The notes under the pieces are model-generated. The model saw only the letters and a program-made list of their open reading frames with translations. It was not told where the DNA came from and ran no database searches. DNA of 64,000 bases from the NCBI GenBank assembly GCA_963780815.1, contig CAWADG010000014.1, positions 124,001 through 188,000 of the forward strand, in the 5' to 3' direction. Made by a program: the position numbers and the translations under genes. The DNA is from VRUE01 sp963780815. Its GTDB lineage: Bacteria > Actinomycetota > Thermoleophilia > Solirubrobacterales > 70-9. Each line of letters begins with the position of its first letter. Position 1 is the stretch's first letter. This document shows, one piece after another, positions 49,694 through 57,492 of this stretch.

Positions 49694-49716
49694 CTGTCGG
49701 AGCGAACTGCGACATC
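49674..49716. promoter_or_regulatory. Hairpin across the HAD/MFS gene junction, start codon in its loop
   Basis: GATGTCGCACTTCCG (49674-49688) and CGGAGCGAACTGCGACATC (49698-49716): nine outer pairs, a C opposite C mismatch in GCACTT/AACTGC, then further pairs. The loop 49689-49697 contains the MFS GTG (49693-49691). Folding in the mRNA could hide the start until the HAD gene is translated through. Confidence 0.5.
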
Positions 49717-50511
49717 CCCCGGCGGGGGCGGGGCGAGGAGGGCGGCGAGATCGTCGATGACGTGGTCCGCCGCAGCCTCACCCGCGGCGTCGCCGCCGCG
49801 GGTCGCGCCGCTGAGGACGAGCACCGTGTCGAGACCGGCCCGGCGGCCCCCCTCGATGTCGGAGGCGACCCGGTCGCCGACCATCGCCACCCGCCCGGGA
49901 TCGCCGAGCCGCTCGCGGGCGAGGTCGAAGAGGTGGTGCTCGGGCTTGCCGCCGATCTCGGCGCTGGCACCGCTCGCGGTCTCGACCGCGGCCAGGACAG
50001 CGCCGGTCCCGGGCCACGGTCCCCCGGGCATCGGCAGGGTCGGGTCGCGGCTCGTCGCAACCAGTTTCGCCCCGCCCTGCAGAGCCAGCGTCGCGGTCAG
50101 CAGCTCCTCGTAGTCGAAGTCGCGGTGCCCGGAGACGACGACGATGTCGGCCTCCCGCGCCGCGTCCCCATCGACCACCTCGAGTCCCTCGGCGGCGACC
50201 GATTCGTGGAAGGCGTCGGCCCCGATGACGAACGCGCCGCCGCCGGGGCCCGCGATCTCAGCCGCCAGCCGCGCCGTCGATTCGCCGGCGGTGACGATCC
50301 GCTCCTCGCCGACCTCGACCCCGGCCTCGCGCAGGCGCTCGGCGTAGAACTCCGCCGGCCGGCCAGGGTTGTTTGTGACGAAGACGAAGTCCCTGCCCCG
50401 CTCGGCGAGCTCGCGGAGGGTCTCGGCGGCGCCCGGGATCAGGTCGCGGCCGATCCAGACGACCCCATCGAGATCGATCAGAAATCCCTCGTATTCGTCG
50501 GCCAGTGGCAC
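49690..50511 (-). CDS. HAD-IIA family phosphatase (NagD-like)
   Basis: 273 aa. FLIDLDGVVWIG (nucleophile Asp), FVTNNPGRP, SRDPTLPMPGG, GKPEHHLFDLARERLG (motif III Lys) and MVGDRVASDIEGGRRAG (motif IV). Dephosphorylates a small sugar- or nucleotide-phosphate. The GTG at 50511 lies exactly 7 nt after TACGCT, without a ribosome-binding site. Coupled to the MFS gene by a 4-nt overlap. Confidence 0.9.
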   Translation of the reverse strand: MPLADEYEGFLIDLDGVVWIGRDLIPGAAETLRELAERGRDFVFVTNNPGRPAEFYAERLREAGVEVGEERIVTAGESTARLAAEIAGPGGGAFVIGADAFHESVAAEGLEVVDGDAAREADIVVVSGHRDFDYEELLTATLALQGGAKLVATSRDPTLPMPGGPWPGTGAVLAAVETASGASAEIGGKPEHHLFDLARERLGDPGRVAMVGDRVASDIEGGRRAGLDTVLVLSGATRGGDAAGEAAADHVIDDLAALLAPPPPGDVAVRSDR

Positions 50512-50518
50512 GCGGCGG

Positions 50519-50524
50519 AGCGTA
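50519..50524 (-). promoter_or_regulatory. -10 element (TACGCT) of the HAD phosphatase gene
   Basis: TACGCT on the minus strand, 7 nt before the GTG at 50511. A separate plus-strand TAGCGT (50537-50542) lies 8 nt before the divergent ABC gene. Confidence 0.4.
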
Positions 50525-50550
50525 GTCGCATCCCGCTAGCGTGTGACTGA

Positions 50551-51282
50551 GTGAGTACGGACGGACAGGTGGTGGTGGCGAGCGACGTCTCTCGCCGCTA
50601 CGGCGAAGGCGATGCCGCCGTCGACGCGCTCGTCGACATCAACACGGGCTTCGAGCGCGGCCGGTTCACGGCGATCATGGGCCCATCCGGGTCGGGGAAG
50701 TCGACCCTGATGCACATCCTCGCCGGCCTCGACCGGCCGACCTCGGGGACGGTGAGCCTCGACGGCGAGGAGATCACACACCTCGACGACGCCGAGCTGA
50801 CCAAGCTGCGCCGCGACAAGCTCGGCTTCGTCTTCCAGTTCTTCAACCTGCTTCCGGTGCTGACCGCGGAGGAGAACCTCGTCCTGCCGCTCTCGATCGC
50901 GGGCCGCAAGCCCGACCGCGAGTGGCTCGAGCAGCTGATCCGCACCGTCGGCCTCGAGGACCGGCGCACCCACCGCCCGTCGGAGCTCTCCGGCGGCCAG
51001 CAGCAGCGGGTCGCGGTCGCGCGGGCGCTGGTCTCGAAGCCGGCGGTCGTCTTCGCCGACGAGCCGACCGGGAACCTCGACTCGAAGGCGAGCGCCGACG
51101 TCCTCGCCCTCCTGCGCCAGGCGGTCGACCAGTTCGGCCAGACGGTGATCATGGTCACCCACGACCCGAGCGCCGCGACCAACGCCGACCGGCTGATCAC
51201 GATCAGCGACGGGGAGATAGTTCACGACGCCGCGCCGGGCTCGAGCGACGCGGTGATCGAGCTGATGAAGCAGATCGATTAA
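50551..51282 (+). CDS. ABC transporter ATP-binding protein (LolD/MacB-type)
   Basis: 243 aa. Walker A GPSGSGKST, Q loop FVFQFFNLLPVLTAEENLVLP (typical of this exporter group), signature LSGGQQQRVAVARAL, Walker B VVFADEPTGNLDS and switch THD. Pairs with the FtsX-type permease 4 nt downstream. Powers lipoprotein/lipid extraction or peptide export rather than uptake; no binding protein is present. Confidence 0.95.
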   Translation: MSTDGQVVVASDVSRRYGEGDAAVDALVDINTGFERGRFTAIMGPSGSGKSTLMHILAGLDRPTSGTVSLDGEEITHLDDAELTKLRRDKLGFVFQFFNLLPVLTAEENLVLPLSIAGRKPDREWLEQLIRTVGLEDRRTHRPSELSGGQQQRVAVARALVSKPAVVFADEPTGNLDSKASADVLALLRQAVDQFGQTVIMVTHDPSAATNADRLITISDGEIVHDAAPGSSDAVIELMKQID

Positions 51283-51286
51283 CGGG

Positions 51287-53836
51287 ATGACGCGGCTCGT
51301 GCTCAAGAGCCTCTGGGGGCGCAGGGTCCGCGCGCTCGGGACGACCTTCGCCGTCGTCATCGGGATCGCCTTCGTCGCCGGCTCCTACGTCCTCACCGAC
51401 ACGATCTTCGCCGCATTCGACGACATCTTCAACGAGTCGCTGAAGGGGACGAGCGTCGTCATCTCGGCGAAGAACCCGGTGAAGCAGGAAAGCGGCGAAA
51501 CACCGACCATCAGCGCCTCGATCCTGCCGAAGGTGAAGCGGACCGAGGGTGTCCGCCTGGCATCGGGGGCGATCTTCACCCCCGGCGGGTTCTTCGACTC
51601 CGAAGGCGATGCGGTCGGCGCCAAGTTCGCGCCCAAGTTCATCTCCTCGACGCTGCCCGACGGGCTCGAGTCGCTCACCTACGTCGAGGGCCACCGGCCG
51701 CACGGGCCGGCCGAAACCTCCCTCGACAAGGCGGCGGCCGAAGACGCGGGCCTGAAGATGGGCGAAAAGCTTACGATCGTCGGCCAGGGCAGCGCCCGCT
51801 CATACCGGCTGGTCGGGTTCACCGAGCTGGGGAGCGCCTCGTTCGGCGGCGCCAGCATCGCCCAGGTGACCCTGCCGGTGGCCCAGCGGATCACCCACAA
51901 GCAGGGCCGCTTCGACCAGATCTCTGTCGCGGCGAAGCCCGGAGTCTCCTCGGAGACGCTCAAACGCCGGATCGAGAACGTCGTGCCGGACAGCGTCCGG
52001 GTTGAGACCGCGCAGGAAAACGCCGATCGCGGGTCGGAAGAAATCCGCGAAAACCTCGGCTTCCTGCAGACGGTGCTGCTCGTCTTCGGCTTCGTCGCCG
52101 TCTTCGTCGGCGCCTTCCTGATCTTCAACACCTTCTCGATCACCGTCGCGCAACGGGTCACCGAGTTCGGGCTGTTGCGGACGCTCGGCGCCTCGCGGCG
52201 GCAGATCCTGCTCTCGGTCCTGTTCGAAGCGGTCGCGATCGGGGTGCTCGGCGCGCTGATCGGGATCGCCGGCGGCTACGTGATGGCGGAGCTGCTGAAC
52301 GCCCTGCTCGAAGCCTTCGGCGTCGACTTGCCGACGACCAGCCTCGTCCTCGAGTCGCGCACGGTGGTCGTCGCACTCCTCGTCGGGATCGTCGTCACCG
52401 CGGTGTCCTCGATGATCCCGGCGCTTCGATCGACCCGGGTCCCGCCGATCGCGGCGCTGCACGCGTTCGAGCAGACTCCGAGCGGCGGCCGGCGGCTGGT
52501 CTTCCTCGGGCTCTCGATCCTGCTCGGCCTCGGCGGCCTTGGGCTGTTGCTGATCGGCCTCTTCGGCAACTCCGGGGGCGGGACCTCGGCCCTGCTGCTC
52601 GGCGGCGGCGCCGTCGCCATCGTCCTCGGCGTCTCGCTCTTCAGCCCGCGGCTGGTGCCGCCGCTGGCGGCGGTCGCCGGCTGGCCGCTGGAGCGGGCGC
52701 GCCGCCTCACCGGCCGGCTCGCGCGCGAGAACTCGCAGCGCAACCCGAGTCGCACCGCGGTGACCGCGGCGGCGCTGATGATCGGTCTCGCCCTCGTCAC
52801 CTTCGTCACCGTCTTCGCCGCGGGGCTCAAGAGCTCGGTCGCGACGGTGATCGACGAAAACTTCGCCGGCGGCCTCCTGATCCAGAACACGGACGGCTTC
52901 TCGCCGATACCGAGCGCGGCCGCGGCCGCGGCCGAAAAGGCGCCGGGGGTCGAATCGGTCGCGACGATCCGCTCGGTCCAGGCCAAGCTCCTGCCCGGCG
53001 GCGGCACGACCCAGATCTCCGCCCCCACGCACGACATCGGCGACGCGCTCGAAGTCGAATGGAAGAAGGGGGGCCCCTCGGTCCTCCGCAACCTGACCGA
53101 CTCCGAGGCGGTCGTCTCGGACTCCTATGCCTCCGACCACGGCCTCGAACTCGGCGACCGCTTCCGGCTCCTGAGCCAGACCGGGGCGAGGCCCTCGTTC
53201 CGGGTGGTGGGGGAGTTCGACTCGAAGCTCGACCTCTTCGGAAGCATCCTCATCACCCAGCCGGTGCTGGCGAAGGACTTCGCCCAGACCCAGGACACGA
53301 TCGACTTCATCCAGACCGCGAAGGGGGTCGACCAGGCAAGGGTCCAGGCGCAGCTGACGAAACTGGTCGAAGCCTCGTTCCCGACCGCAGAAGTCCTGAA
53401 TCAGCAGGAACTGAAGGAAAACCGCGAAGAACAGATCAACCAGCTGGTCAACCTCTTCAACGCGCTGCTGATTCTGGCGATCGTGATCTCGCTGTTCGGT
53501 ATCGCCAACACCCTGGCCCTCTCGATCCACGAACGCACCCGGGAGCTGGGGATGCTGAGGGCGATCGGGATGTCGCGGCGCCAGGTCCGGACGATGGTCC
53601 GCTACGAGGCCGTGATCACGGCCCTGATCGGCGCCATCCTCGGAATCGTCCTCGGCGTGATCTTCGCCGCCCTGCTGGCGCAGCCGCTGAAGGACGAAGG
53701 GTTCGTCCTCTCCTACCCGATCGGGTCGCTGGTCGCGCTGCTGTTCCTCGCCGCGCTGGCCGGCGTCCTCGCCGCGATCCCACCCGCCTTCCGGGCCTCG
53801 CGGCTCAACGTCCTCGAATCGCTGCAATACGAGTAG
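51287..53836 (+). CDS. FtsX/MacB-like ABC permease
   Basis: 849 aa with two FtsX-type cores. TM near 20-40 is followed by a large extracytoplasmic domain. The first core at about 265-395 includes ITVAQRVTEFGLLRTLGASRRQI. A hydrophobic pair lies near 400-450, then a second extracytoplasmic domain. The last core (about 715-849) has LALSIHERTRELGMLRAIGMSRRQVR and ends PPAFRASRLNVLESLQYE. Works with the preceding ATPase, possibly in mechanotransmission or lipoprotein export. Overlaps the convergent esterase gene by 32 nt. Confidence 0.93.
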   Translation: MTRLVLKSLWGRRVRALGTTFAVVIGIAFVAGSYVLTDTIFAAFDDIFNESLKGTSVVISAKNPVKQESGETPTISASILPKVKRTEGVRLASGAIFTPGGFFDSEGDAVGAKFAPKFISSTLPDGLESLTYVEGHRPHGPAETSLDKAAAEDAGLKMGEKLTIVGQGSARSYRLVGFTELGSASFGGASIAQVTLPVAQRITHKQGRFDQISVAAKPGVSSETLKRRIENVVPDSVRVETAQENADRGSEEIRENLGFLQTVLLVFGFVAVFVGAFLIFNTFSITVAQRVTEFGLLRTLGASRRQILLSVLFEAVAIGVLGALIGIAGGYVMAELLNALLEAFGVDLPTTSLVLESRTVVVALLVGIVVTAVSSMIPALRSTRVPPIAALHAFEQTPSGGRRLVFLGLSILLGLGGLGLLLIGLFGNSGGGTSALLLGGGAVAIVLGVSLFSPRLVPPLAAVAGWPLERARRLTGRLARENSQRNPSRTAVTAAALMIGLALVTFVTVFAAGLKSSVATVIDENFAGGLLIQNTDGFSPIPSAAAAAAEKAPGVESVATIRSVQAKLLPGGGTTQISAPTHDIGDALEVEWKKGGPSVLRNLTDSEAVVSDSYASDHGLELGDRFRLLSQTGARPSFRVVGEFDSKLDLFGSILITQPVLAKDFAQTQDTIDFIQTAKGVDQARVQAQLTKLVEASFPTAEVLNQQELKENREEQINQLVNLFNALLILAIVISLFGIANTLALSIHERTRELGMLRAIGMSRRQVRTMVRYEAVITALIGAILGIVLGVIFAALLAQPLKDEGFVLSYPIGSLVALLFLAALAGVLAAIPPAFRASRLNVLESLQYE

Positions 53837-54929
53837 CCGAGGCCGGGGCCGCCGATTCCAAGGCGTGGGTCGAGAGGCCCATCCGCAGCGCCCCGGCGAG
53901 CTCGTGCATAGCGGCGCGGGCGGTGCGGCTGATGCCGGTCATGTGGGCGAAGGTGTGGACGAGGCCGGGGTGGCGGCGGTGAGCGACCCGGTTGCCCGCC
54001 TCCCAGAGTCGCTCCGCGTAGGCCTCGCCCTCGTCACGCAGCGGGTCCATCCCCGCGGTGCAGACGTAGGTGGGGGGGAGGCCCGAGAGGTCGTCGGCCC
54101 GCAGGACCGAGGCGCGCGGGTCTGTGTCGGCGTTGGCTCCCTGCAGGTAGTGCCCCTCGTACCAGCCCATGTCCGCCGCGGTCAGCAGGAAGCCGTCGGC
54201 GTACACGCGCCGCGACTCCTGGTCGCCGATCGCGTCGGTCACCGGATAGAGCAGCGCCTGCATCGCCGGTTTCGGCCCGCCGTCGTCGCGGGTGAGGAGG
54301 CTGACCACCGCCGCCAGGTCGCCGCCGGCGCTGTCGCCGCTCACCGCCACTCGCCGCGGGTCGGCGCCGAGCGCGGAGGCCTCCTCGCACGCCCAGCGAA
54401 ATGCGTCGACCGAGTCCTCGACCGCGGCCGGAAACGGGCTCTCGGGGGCGAGGCGGTAGTCGACTGAGATGACCATGCACCCGGCGAAGAGGGCGAGGAA
54501 GCGGCAGATCGAGTCGTGGGTGTCGAGGTCGCCGATCACCCAGCCGCCGCCGTGGTAGTAGACGATCAGCGGAGGCGGGCTCGCGTCGGTCGGAACCGCT
54601 GAGTAGACGCGAGCGCCGATCGGGCCGCCGGATCCCGGGATCGAGATGTCTTCGAGGCGCGGCAGCCTTGGCTGCGGACCGGAGACGATCGCCGCCTCCG
54701 CCCGCGCCCGGGCACGGGCCTGCTCCGGCGACAGCGTTCCGCCGCCCGAGGCAGAGTCGTCGCCGACGAGGCGGGCGAGCCAGAGCAGGGCCTGGATGTC
54801 GGGCGCCGGTTCGAGCCCGCCGACCCTGATCCGGGGTCTGAACAGCCCTCGCTGCAATCTCGGCGGCAGCCCACAGAGGAACCGGACGAAGGGGTGCTCG
54901 ACGCGGGGCGGAAGGCGAGGTAGCTCCAC
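53805..54929 (-). CDS. Alpha/beta hydrolase, HSL-type esterase
   Basis: 374 aa. Oxyanion motif YYHGGGWVIGDLDTHD, nucleophile GDSAGGDLAAVV, acid TAGMDPLRDEG and His in HPGLVHTFAHM. This set defines hormone-sensitive-lipase-type carboxylesterases. An N-terminal cap of about 120 residues precedes the domain. The C-terminus overlaps the FtsX gene by 32 nt. The GTG start is 9 nt after TAGCCT, in a promoter shared with the P450 gene. Confidence 0.92.
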   Translation of the reverse strand: MELPRLPPRVEHPFVRFLCGLPPRLQRGLFRPRIRVGGLEPAPDIQALLWLARLVGDDSASGGGTLSPEQARARARAEAAIVSGPQPRLPRLEDISIPGSGGPIGARVYSAVPTDASPPPLIVYYHGGGWVIGDLDTHDSICRFLALFAGCMVISVDYRLAPESPFPAAVEDSVDAFRWACEEASALGADPRRVAVSGDSAGGDLAAVVSLLTRDDGGPKPAMQALLYPVTDAIGDQESRRVYADGFLLTAADMGWYEGHYLQGANADTDPRASVLRADDLSGLPPTYVCTAGMDPLRDEGEAYAERLWEAGNRVAHRRHPGLVHTFAHMTGISRTARAAMHELAGALRMGLSTHALESAAPASATRIAAIRGR

Positions 54930-54938
54930 GGTGAATGG

Positions 54939-54948
54939 AGGCTATCCT
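54939..54948. promoter_or_regulatory. Overlapping divergent -10 elements (esterase / P450)
   Basis: The symmetric AGGCTATCCT holds minus-strand TAGCCT (54944-54939, 9 nt before the GTG at 54929) and plus-strand TATCCT (54943-54948, 13 nt before the ATG at 54962). This placement argues against the earlier ATG at 54935 for the P450. Confidence 0.45.
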
Positions 54949-54961
54949 CCGGGAAGGCGCG

Positions 54962-56302
54962 ATGGAGGCAGCGGCGACAACTGCTCCACCCGCGGCGGCC
55001 CACTCCGCCGGCCGCGGGCTTCCGCCCGGGCCGCCGCTCCCGGCTCAGCTCCAGACCGCGATCTGGTCGCGCCAGGCCCGCCGCCTGCTGTTCGCCTGTC
55101 TCGAGCGCTACGGCAGCACCTTCACGATCAGGATCGTCCACGAAGGAACCTGGGTGATGCTCTCCGACCCGGACTCCGTGAAGCAGGTCTTCACCGGCGA
55201 TCCCCGCGTCTTCCACGCCGGCGAGGGCAACCAGATCCTCGAGCCCGTCCTCGGGCCGAACTCGGTCCTGGTCCTCGACGAGAAGCCTCACATCAGCCAG
55301 CGCCGCCTTCTGCTGCCGCCATTCCACGGCGAGCGGATGCAGGGCTACCGCGAGACGATGGCTGAGATCGCAGCTCGCGAGATCGAGAGCTGGCCGACCG
55401 GGATCGCCCACGCCCTGCGCCCGCGGATGCAGGCGATCACCCTCGACGTGATCCTCAGCACGGTCTTCGGCGTCGGCGAGGGGGAGAGGACGGCCGAGCT
55501 GCGGGACGCGCTGCGCCGCTTCCTCGACCTGACGACCAATCCCCGCATCCTGATGCCGGTCCTCCTGCTCGGGCCTCACCGGGCGACGAGGATGGGCTTG
55601 TTCCGGCGCCGGATCGAGGCCGTCGACCGGCTGATCTACCGCGAGATCGGCGAGCGTCGCCGCAGCGAGGACCTTCGGGAACGCGACGACATCCTCTCGC
55701 TGCTGGTCGCCGCCAGGCACGAGGACGGCAGCCCGATGAGCGACGCGGAGATCCGCGACGAGCTGCTGACGCTGCTCGTCGCCGGCCACGAGACGACCGC
55801 GACCGCGCTCTCCTGGGCGGTCGAGCGCCTCTCGCGCCATCCCGACAAGCTCGGTCGCCTCCGCGAGGAGGCTGAGGCCGGCGAGAGCACGTACCTGACG
55901 GCGACGATCCAGGAGACGCTGCGGCTGCGGCCCGTCGTCTCGATCGTCCTCCGCCGCCTCACCGAGCCGGTCGAGATCGGCGGCTACGAGATCCCCGCCG
56001 GGACCTCGGTCGCGCCCTGCATCTACCTCGTCCACGCCAACCCCGACGTCTATCCCGACCCCGGGCGATTCCTGCCCGAGCGCTTCGTCGACAACCCACC
56101 CGGCACCTACACCTGGATCCCGTTCGGCGGCGGCGTCCGCCGCTGCCTGGGCGCCTCGTTCGCCCAGTTCGAGATGGCGGTCGTCCTCGAGGAGCTGGTC
56201 AAACGGCACCGGATCCGGCCCGCCCGGGAGCGGCCCGAACGCGTCTTCCGGCGAGCGATCACCGAGACCCCGCGGCACAACGCCGAGGTGATCCTCGACT
56301 AG
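54962..56302 (+). CDS. Cytochrome P450
   Basis: 446 aa. I-helix oxygen-binding AGHETTATAL, K-helix ETLRLRP, meander FLPERFVD and heme loop FGGGVRRCLGASFA with the proximal Cys. Closest in style to mycobacterial CYP135-138-like enzymes. Substrate unknown. GGGAAGG before the ATG at 54962 and the -10 position decide this start; a family-typical Pro-rich LPPGPPLP follows. Redox partners are not encoded next to it. Confidence 0.93.
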   Translation: MEAAATTAPPAAAHSAGRGLPPGPPLPAQLQTAIWSRQARRLLFACLERYGSTFTIRIVHEGTWVMLSDPDSVKQVFTGDPRVFHAGEGNQILEPVLGPNSVLVLDEKPHISQRRLLLPPFHGERMQGYRETMAEIAAREIESWPTGIAHALRPRMQAITLDVILSTVFGVGEGERTAELRDALRRFLDLTTNPRILMPVLLLGPHRATRMGLFRRRIEAVDRLIYREIGERRRSEDLRERDDILSLLVAARHEDGSPMSDAEIRDELLTLLVAGHETTATALSWAVERLSRHPDKLGRLREEAEAGESTYLTATIQETLRLRPVVSIVLRRLTEPVEIGGYEIPAGTSVAPCIYLVHANPDVYPDPGRFLPERFVDNPPGTYTWIPFGGGVRRCLGASFAQFEMAVVLEELVKRHRIRPARERPERVFRRAITETPRHNAEVILD

Positions 56303-56832
56303 TCCCTGGGGACCGGCTTCGGCTTCCCGAGCACGAGCGGGACCGGCTCGGCGCTTCCTTCGGCTTGGACCAGCAGCCGGACCGCCGCCGTCCCCCTGAC
56401 CCGGATCCCTCCGGGCCAGATCGTGCGCGGCCTGTCGGCGCAGGGGTGGAACACGACTTCGCTGAACCCGGGGCCGTCGAGGCCGGTCGAGCGGCGGCCG
56501 TTCGGCCCGTCATGGAAGCCGTAGTAGATGAAGACGCGGTTGCGCAGCCGCCGCGGCACGCTCAGGGTCACAGGGGCGTGGCCCTCGACCAGCGCCGGCA
56601 TCTTGGCGACGAGCTGCCCGTTCGAGGTCCGGCTCATATGACTCAGGGGGTGCTCGAGCACCCCCAGCGGCCCCGCGTCGAGAGAGGTCCGGCGCCACCC
56701 GGCGCTGCCGCTGCCGGCGATCACCGGGCCCTTCTCGCAGGTCGCTTCCTGCGAGCCCGCGGCGAGCGCCTGCGGGACACCGAGCAGCCAGACGACGACG
56801 ACCAGAGGCGCCACCCGCTTGGCGAGACTCAT
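56299..56832 (-). CDS. Secreted hypothetical protein, 177 aa
   Basis: Signal peptide (MSLAKRVAPLVVVVWLLGVPQALA, cleavage near AAG), then a beta-rich domain with two Cys (EATCEKGP, FHPCADRP) that may pair, and RTIWPGGIRVRGTAAVRLLV near the end. Exported, function unknown. It converges with the P450 gene with a 4-nt overlap and lies 20 nt after the upstream membrane protein gene. Confidence 0.75.
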   Translation of the reverse strand: MSLAKRVAPLVVVVWLLGVPQALAAGSQEATCEKGPVIAGSGSAGWRRTSLDAGPLGVLEHPLSHMSRTSNGQLVAKMPALVEGHAPVTLSVPRRLRNRVFIYYGFHDGPNGRRSTGLDGPGFSEVVFHPCADRPRTIWPGGIRVRGTAAVRLLVQAEGSAEPVPLVLGKPKPVPRD

Positions 56833-56852
56833 GCCGTGGAAGCTACCGAGGG

Positions 56853-57437
56853 CTACTCGGCCGCCCGCTGGAGTGCCCGGAGGATCGGCAGCGACGCCGT
56901 GCCGAGCAGGTAGAGCACGGAGATGACCCCGAACGCCTTCAGGCCGATGTCCCGCCCGCCGGATGAGACTTCGATCACGGCCATGACCGCTAGGGCGGCG
57001 AGCGCGAGCAGGGTGCCGATGCGAGTCAGTCGCAGGCCATCCGAATCGCTCTCCCCGGCGAAGGCGAGGAGGACGCACGCCTGGCCCGCGGCGAGGGCAA
57101 GGATCGCCGTGACCGCGAACGGGGTGGCGCCGTTCTCGTCGCCGAAGGGGTCGAAGCCGACGATCACCCTCATCGCTGTCGCGAATGCGAGGACCGCGAC
57201 GACGAGGGTGACGTATCCGAAAAAGGCGTGGTTGCCGCCCTTCCTCGCAAGGATCCATCCCGCCGACCCGATCAGGCAGTAGTACGACAGCGCGACCACT
57301 GCGCCGAGGACGTCGGCAATCGCCCTGTCGGTCTCGCTGCCGCTCATGATCACGACGATCAGGACCAGGGCTCCGACGCAGAGAGCCGTGATCAGGATCC
57401 GCAGCAGGGATTCCGTGGTGTCGCTTCCGCCTGCCAT
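56853..57437 (-). CDS. Membrane protein, six TM segments, 194 aa
   Basis: TM helices near 12-32, 42-63, 72-92, 105-123, 137-156 and 165-185, separated by short loops (SGSETDRA; GFDPFGDENGATP; AGESDSDGLRL). I do not recognise a family. The ATG lies 6 nt after GATAGG, a weak -10 candidate. Probably co-transcribed with the secreted protein downstream. Confidence 0.72.
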   Translation of the reverse strand: MAGGSDTTESLLRILITALCVGALVLIVVIMSGSETDRAIADVLGAVVALSYYCLIGSAGWILARKGGNHAFFGYVTLVVAVLAFATAMRVIVGFDPFGDENGATPFAVTAILALAAGQACVLLAFAGESDSDGLRLTRIGTLLALAALAVMAVIEVSSGGRDIGLKAFGVISVLYLLGTASLPILRALQRAAE

Positions 57438-57492
57438 CCGTCGCCTATCGGCTCGATGCCGCGTAAACCGGATCCACGCCAGCCGCAGCGGC

